Shown here piece after piece: positions 4,870 through 5,494 of a stretch of DNA of 5,494 nucleotides. The notes beneath the pieces are model-generated. The model was given only the letters and a program-made list of their open reading frames with translations. It did not search any database and was not told the origin of the DNA. Origin of the DNA: Puniceicoccaceae bacterium. GTDB taxonomy: Bacteria > Verrucomicrobiota > Verrucomicrobiia > Opitutales > Coraliomargaritaceae. The stretch spans positions 1 through 5,494 of the forward strand of contig PXBU01000074.1 in assembly GCA_003566795.1 (NCBI GenBank), read 5' to 3'. The translations under genes and the position numbers were made by a program. Positions within the stretch are counted from its first letter, which is position 1, and every line of letters starts with the position of its first letter.

Positions 4870-5494
4870 TCACCTTTTAGGCGAACTCACGGCGGTATTA
4901 TTCTTGGATAAATCTGCTCCCGCCAGCAATCCCACGCCCAGGACAATCGCGGTCAGCCCGATGAGTAAAGCTGCCGTGATCGTCTGTTGGCCGACGGCGA
5001 AACAAAACCAGAGCACCGGGAAGGCGACATAGGCGGCATCGTAGGCGGCAATGGTTTCGCTGGCCCGTGCCCCCCGGTGGTGGGCGAGCTGGGTCAGCCC
5101 AAAGGCGAGTCCGGCACCCAGAAAGCTGATCGCGAACAAGAAAATGCCGAAACCGGTTGTAGGGAGAAAGGCGGGCCCCTCACCATCGAACTGGGCAATC
5201 CCCTTCAGTAGCGAGTCGACCGCCAGGTAAAATCCACCCAGCCCACCGATGAGCCAGCCGCTCCGCAGCCCCGTGCGAAACACCACCAACACCACGCAAA
5301 GACCGATGCCCGCGACGATGAGAATGCCCCTCGGATCAACCGTGTTCATTGCCGGTTGCGGCTCAGTGAAGAGATGCTTCGCCAGCAGTGCCACACCTGT
5401 GACCAGCAGCAATGCACCGATATAATCCCGTTTGCCCGGACACTGCCCCAGCTTTAAGCAAGAGAAAATGAGCAAGACCAACAGCCCACTGGCA
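4870..5494 (-). CDS. EamA/DMT-superfamily membrane transporter, 5' partial
   Basis: The frame stays open to the right edge of the window, so the N-terminal part is missing; 207 residues are visible. About seven hydrophobic segments follow one another: LLVLLIFSCLKLG, YIGALLLVTGVALLA, GILIVAGIGLCVVLVVF, WLIGGLGGFYLAVDSLL, FGIFLFAISFLGAGLAFGL, AYVAFPVLWFCFAV and ALLIGLTAIVLGVGLLAG. The last part (ARASETIAAYDAAYVAFPV, then ITAALLIGLTAIVLGVGLL) is the pattern of the second EamA repeat of drug/metabolite transporters, which usually have ten segments in about 300 residues. The visible part would be roughly segments 4 to 10. Such proteins export metabolites or drugs across the inner membrane; the substrate cannot be predicted. 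A TTG at 5481 could be read as a start, but it lies in the middle of a membrane segment and the frame continues beyond it, so it is unlikely to be genuine. Confidence 0.75.
   Translation of the reverse strand, partial: ASGLLVLLIFSCLKLGQCPGKRDYIGALLLVTGVALLAKHLFTEPQPAMNTVDPRGILIVAGIGLCVVLVVFRTGLRSGWLIGGLGGFYLAVDSLLKGIAQFDGEGPAFLPTTGFGIFLFAISFLGAGLAFGLTQLAHHRGARASETIAAYDAAYVAFPVLWFCFAVGQQTITAALLIGLTAIVLGVGLLAGADLSKNNTAVSSPKR

Overview
The window is a moderately GC-rich bacterial chromosome segment (I judge it to be in the high 50s percent by eye) with dense coding on both strands. Three things hint at Verrucomicrobiota, perhaps an Opitutales-like lineage: the mix of an ECF sigma factor, a DUF547 exported protein, a sigma-54 activator, a small CxxC protein of a type I recall from Bacteroidota and Verrucomicrobiota, and a Phd/VapC pair; the generally weak ribosome binding sites; and a REP-like hairpin. 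This assignment is an inference with low to moderate confidence. No rRNA, tRNA, CRISPR array or complete insertion sequence is visible.

Left part (1-1187, plus strand): the 3' part of a redoxin (AhpC/TSA-like, thioredoxin fold) gene enters from outside the window. It overlaps by 4 bases (ATGA) the start of an ECF sigma-70-type factor. No anti-sigma gene follows. The redoxin keeps only the second cysteine of its active-site motif, so the pair may be a redox-linked regulatory unit rather than a peroxidase gene that happens to sit beside a sigma factor.

Middle part (1239-3488, minus strand): an exported DUF547 protein converges on the sigma factor gene. Upstream of it, on the same strand, lies a sigma-54-dependent Fis-family activator. 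The activator has an intact AAA+ domain and C-terminal helix-turn-helix, but only the last few residues of a PAS-type sensor remain. A perfect 10-bp inverted repeat lies exactly where recognisable homology stops, and no well-placed start codon follows it. This looks like a truncation or rearrangement junction. A divergent gene for a small CxxC-containing protein (3463-3903) occupies the place where the sensor domain would be encoded.

Right part (3904-5494, mostly minus strand): a Phd/YefM antitoxin and VapC-type PIN toxin pair joined by an ATGA overlap, flanked by copies of the word GGGTGTCC in direct and inverted orientation that may be the remains of a small mobile element. Then comes a roughly 200-base intergenic region, and the C-terminal two thirds of an EamA/DMT-family membrane transporter that runs off the right edge.

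No clearly new multi-gene system is evident. The points most worth a second look are the truncated sigma-54 activator with its boundary hairpin, the degenerate redoxin coupled to an ECF sigma factor, and the repeats around the toxin-antitoxin pair.
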